From Verrucomicrobiales bacterium (GTDB lineage: Bacteria > Verrucomicrobiota > Verrucomicrobiia > Limisphaerales > SXQI01), in NCBI GenBank assembly GCA_028293365.1, contig JAQGOX010000227.1, forward strand, positions 1-7,587: a stretch of 7,587 nt of DNA. The letters run 5' to 3'. The notes beneath the pieces were generated by a model that worked only from the letters and a program-made list of their open reading frames with translations, did not search any database and had not been told where the DNA came from. Numbering within the stretch: the stretch's first letter is position 1; each line of letters opens with the position of its first letter. Of this stretch, positions 6,623-7,587 are shown piece by piece. The translations under genes were made by a program, and so were the position numbers.

Positions 6623-7525
6623 ATGAAAGCAAAAACACTCGATCTCGGACTGGTATTCGTCACGCTCGCGGTGCTGACTTTTGCGGACGTTTGCTCGGCC
6701 CTTGCCCAAGGGACGGCGTTTACTTACCAGGGCCGACTGCAGGATGGCGCGATTCCGGCGAATGGGAGTTATGATTTTCGATTTGGGATATACGACGCGC
6801 TCGCTGGGGGCAATGCCGTCAATGGCACTTTTACCACGAATATGGCTACGCTTGTCACGGATGGTTTGTTCACGGTCATGCTGGATTTCGGGTCGGACGT
6901 TTTTAATGGCGCCAACTCTTGGTTGGAGATCGATGTCCGGACGAATGGAAACGGCGGCTTCACTACGCTGACGCCGCGCCAGCCAATCACTTCCACTCCC
7001 TATGCCATTCAGGCGATCAACGCGGCGACAGCGACAACGGCAAACGTAGCCAAAAGTGCCAATTCTGTCTCAGCAGCGAATATCACAGGTGCCGTACAAC
7101 TGGCGCAATTGCCCGGTGCGGTGGTGACGAATGATGAAGCGAATGTCACTTTGGGAGGTTTGACCTTGAACGACACACTGCATCTGCCCGGCACAACTTC
7201 TACGGGTATTATTTATGCAGGCAGCGATACGCTGATCCACACTTTTGGAACCAATAATTTCTTCGCTGGTTCCGGAGCGGGCAATTTGAAGCTATCCGGC
7301 CGTGGCAACGTTGGGGTGGGATTTAACGCGCTTCACGAAAACACTACGGGCACCAACAATACCGCTGTCGGCGCGGGCGCGCTCGGCGTTAACACGATCG
7401 GCAGCTACAACACGGCGAATGGCAACCAGACACTGGCTCACAACACCAGAGGCAATGGAAATACGGCCTCCGGATGGTGCGCCCTGCTAAATAACACCTG
7501 CCGCATAAAAAATACGGGTCATTGA
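6623..7525 (+). pseudogene. Exported fibre-like NTAxG-repeat protein, interrupted by an in-frame TGA (continues past window)
   Basis: The ATG at 6623 opens with a signal peptide cut near A28 (SALA/QG); a TTG at 6599 is less likely. Residues 30-131 are a module familiar from Verrucomicrobiota surface proteins (FTYQGRLQDGAIPANGSYDF, GLFTVMLDFG, SWLEIDVRTNG, LTPRQPITSTPYAIQA). An Ala/Thr/Asn linker with ITGAVQLAQLPGAVVTN (154-170) follows, then IHTFGTNNFFAGSGAGNLKL (205-224), then 17-residue NTAxGxxAL..NTTG repeats from 226. The fifth repeat reads IKNTGH then TGA (7523-7525), and goes on MLTLRANTTGNNNTAN in the same frame, so TGA replaces a Gly codon (GGA to TGA would suffice). As it stands the product ends at 300 residues, without whatever C-terminal anchor or chaperone domain lies beyond. 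It could be a real nonsense mutation, a sequencing error or a tolerated truncation. It begins 49 nt after the RCC1 gene, with no terminator between them. Confidence 0.8.
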
Positions 7526-7585
7526 ATGCTAACTCTTAGGGCGAATACCACTGGGAATAACAATACCGCTAATGTATTCGACGCC
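7298..7585 (+). repeat. 17-residue (51-bp) NTAxG tandem repeats
   Basis: Units in order end in NTTG, NTIG, NTRG, NTCR and NTTG: GNVGVGFNALHENTTG, TNNTAVGAGALGVNTIG, SYNTANGNQTLAHNTRG, NGNTASGWCALLNNTCR, IKNTGH-stop-MLTLRANTTG, then NNNTANVFDA at the window edge. Spacing stays at exactly 51 bp across the TGA, so no indel accompanies it. Such repeats resemble the head regions of trimeric surface fibres. The units decay progressively towards the stop and look intact again after it. Confidence 0.85.
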
Positions 7586-7587
7586 CT

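Noticed and set aside
7523..7525. TGA recoded as an amino acid (alternative genetic code or selenocysteine)
   Set aside because: TGA also ends the permease, RsmI, the zinc-ribbon gene region and the RCC1 gene normally, and the repeat expects Gly; a single nonsense mutation is simpler.
5299..7587. CRISPR array or mobile-element repeats
   Set aside because: Both repeat tracts are in-frame protein repeats (147 and 51 bp) without spacers, terminal inverted repeats or a transposase.

Overview
The window reads as chromosomal DNA of a Verrucomicrobiota bacterium, probably of the Pedosphaera/Limisphaerales kind. The evidence is the VPDTG-type C-terminal sorting tail (a PEP-CTERM variant best known from that phylum), two secreted proteins built from N- or C-terminal modules I recognise as common there, and mostly weak or absent Shine-Dalgarno sites. 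No rRNA, tRNA, CRISPR array, insertion sequence or confident terminator is visible.

Left part (1-3679), conserved-looking cellular genes. A 5'-truncated ABC-2-type permease is followed after 4 nt by a membrane-anchored helical (TPR-like) protein, both on the + strand. Facing them on the - strand are a small zinc-ribbon protein and rsmI, the 16S rRNA C1402 2'-O-methyltransferase. The helical protein gene and rsmI converge and share 14 bp at their ends.

Middle (3680-4108), 429 bp with no gene I can defend. It holds a doubtful 90-codon - strand ORF and an 8-bp inverted repeat, and must contain the start signals for the genes on either side.

Right part (4109-7587), a run of exported proteins on the + strand: (i) a secreted protein whose body matches the TLDc fold known mainly from eukaryotic OXR1/NCOA7 proteins and which ends in a VPDTG exosortase tail; (ii) a frameshifted C-terminal scrap of a DUF1080 (3-keto-disaccharide hydrolase/LamG-like) gene; (iii) an exported protein with seven RCC1 blades, a complete beta-propeller; (iv) a fibre-like exported protein of 17-residue NTAxG repeats, interrupted by an in-frame TGA where a conserved Gly codon is expected, with repeats continuing in the same frame to the window edge. 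I see no evidence that these form one pathway. They look like an accessory stretch of cell-surface genes, part of it decaying.

The most interesting items are the secreted TLDc/VPDTG-CTERM protein, the nonsense-interrupted repeat gene and the DUF1080 relic. I do not see a clearly new multi-gene system.
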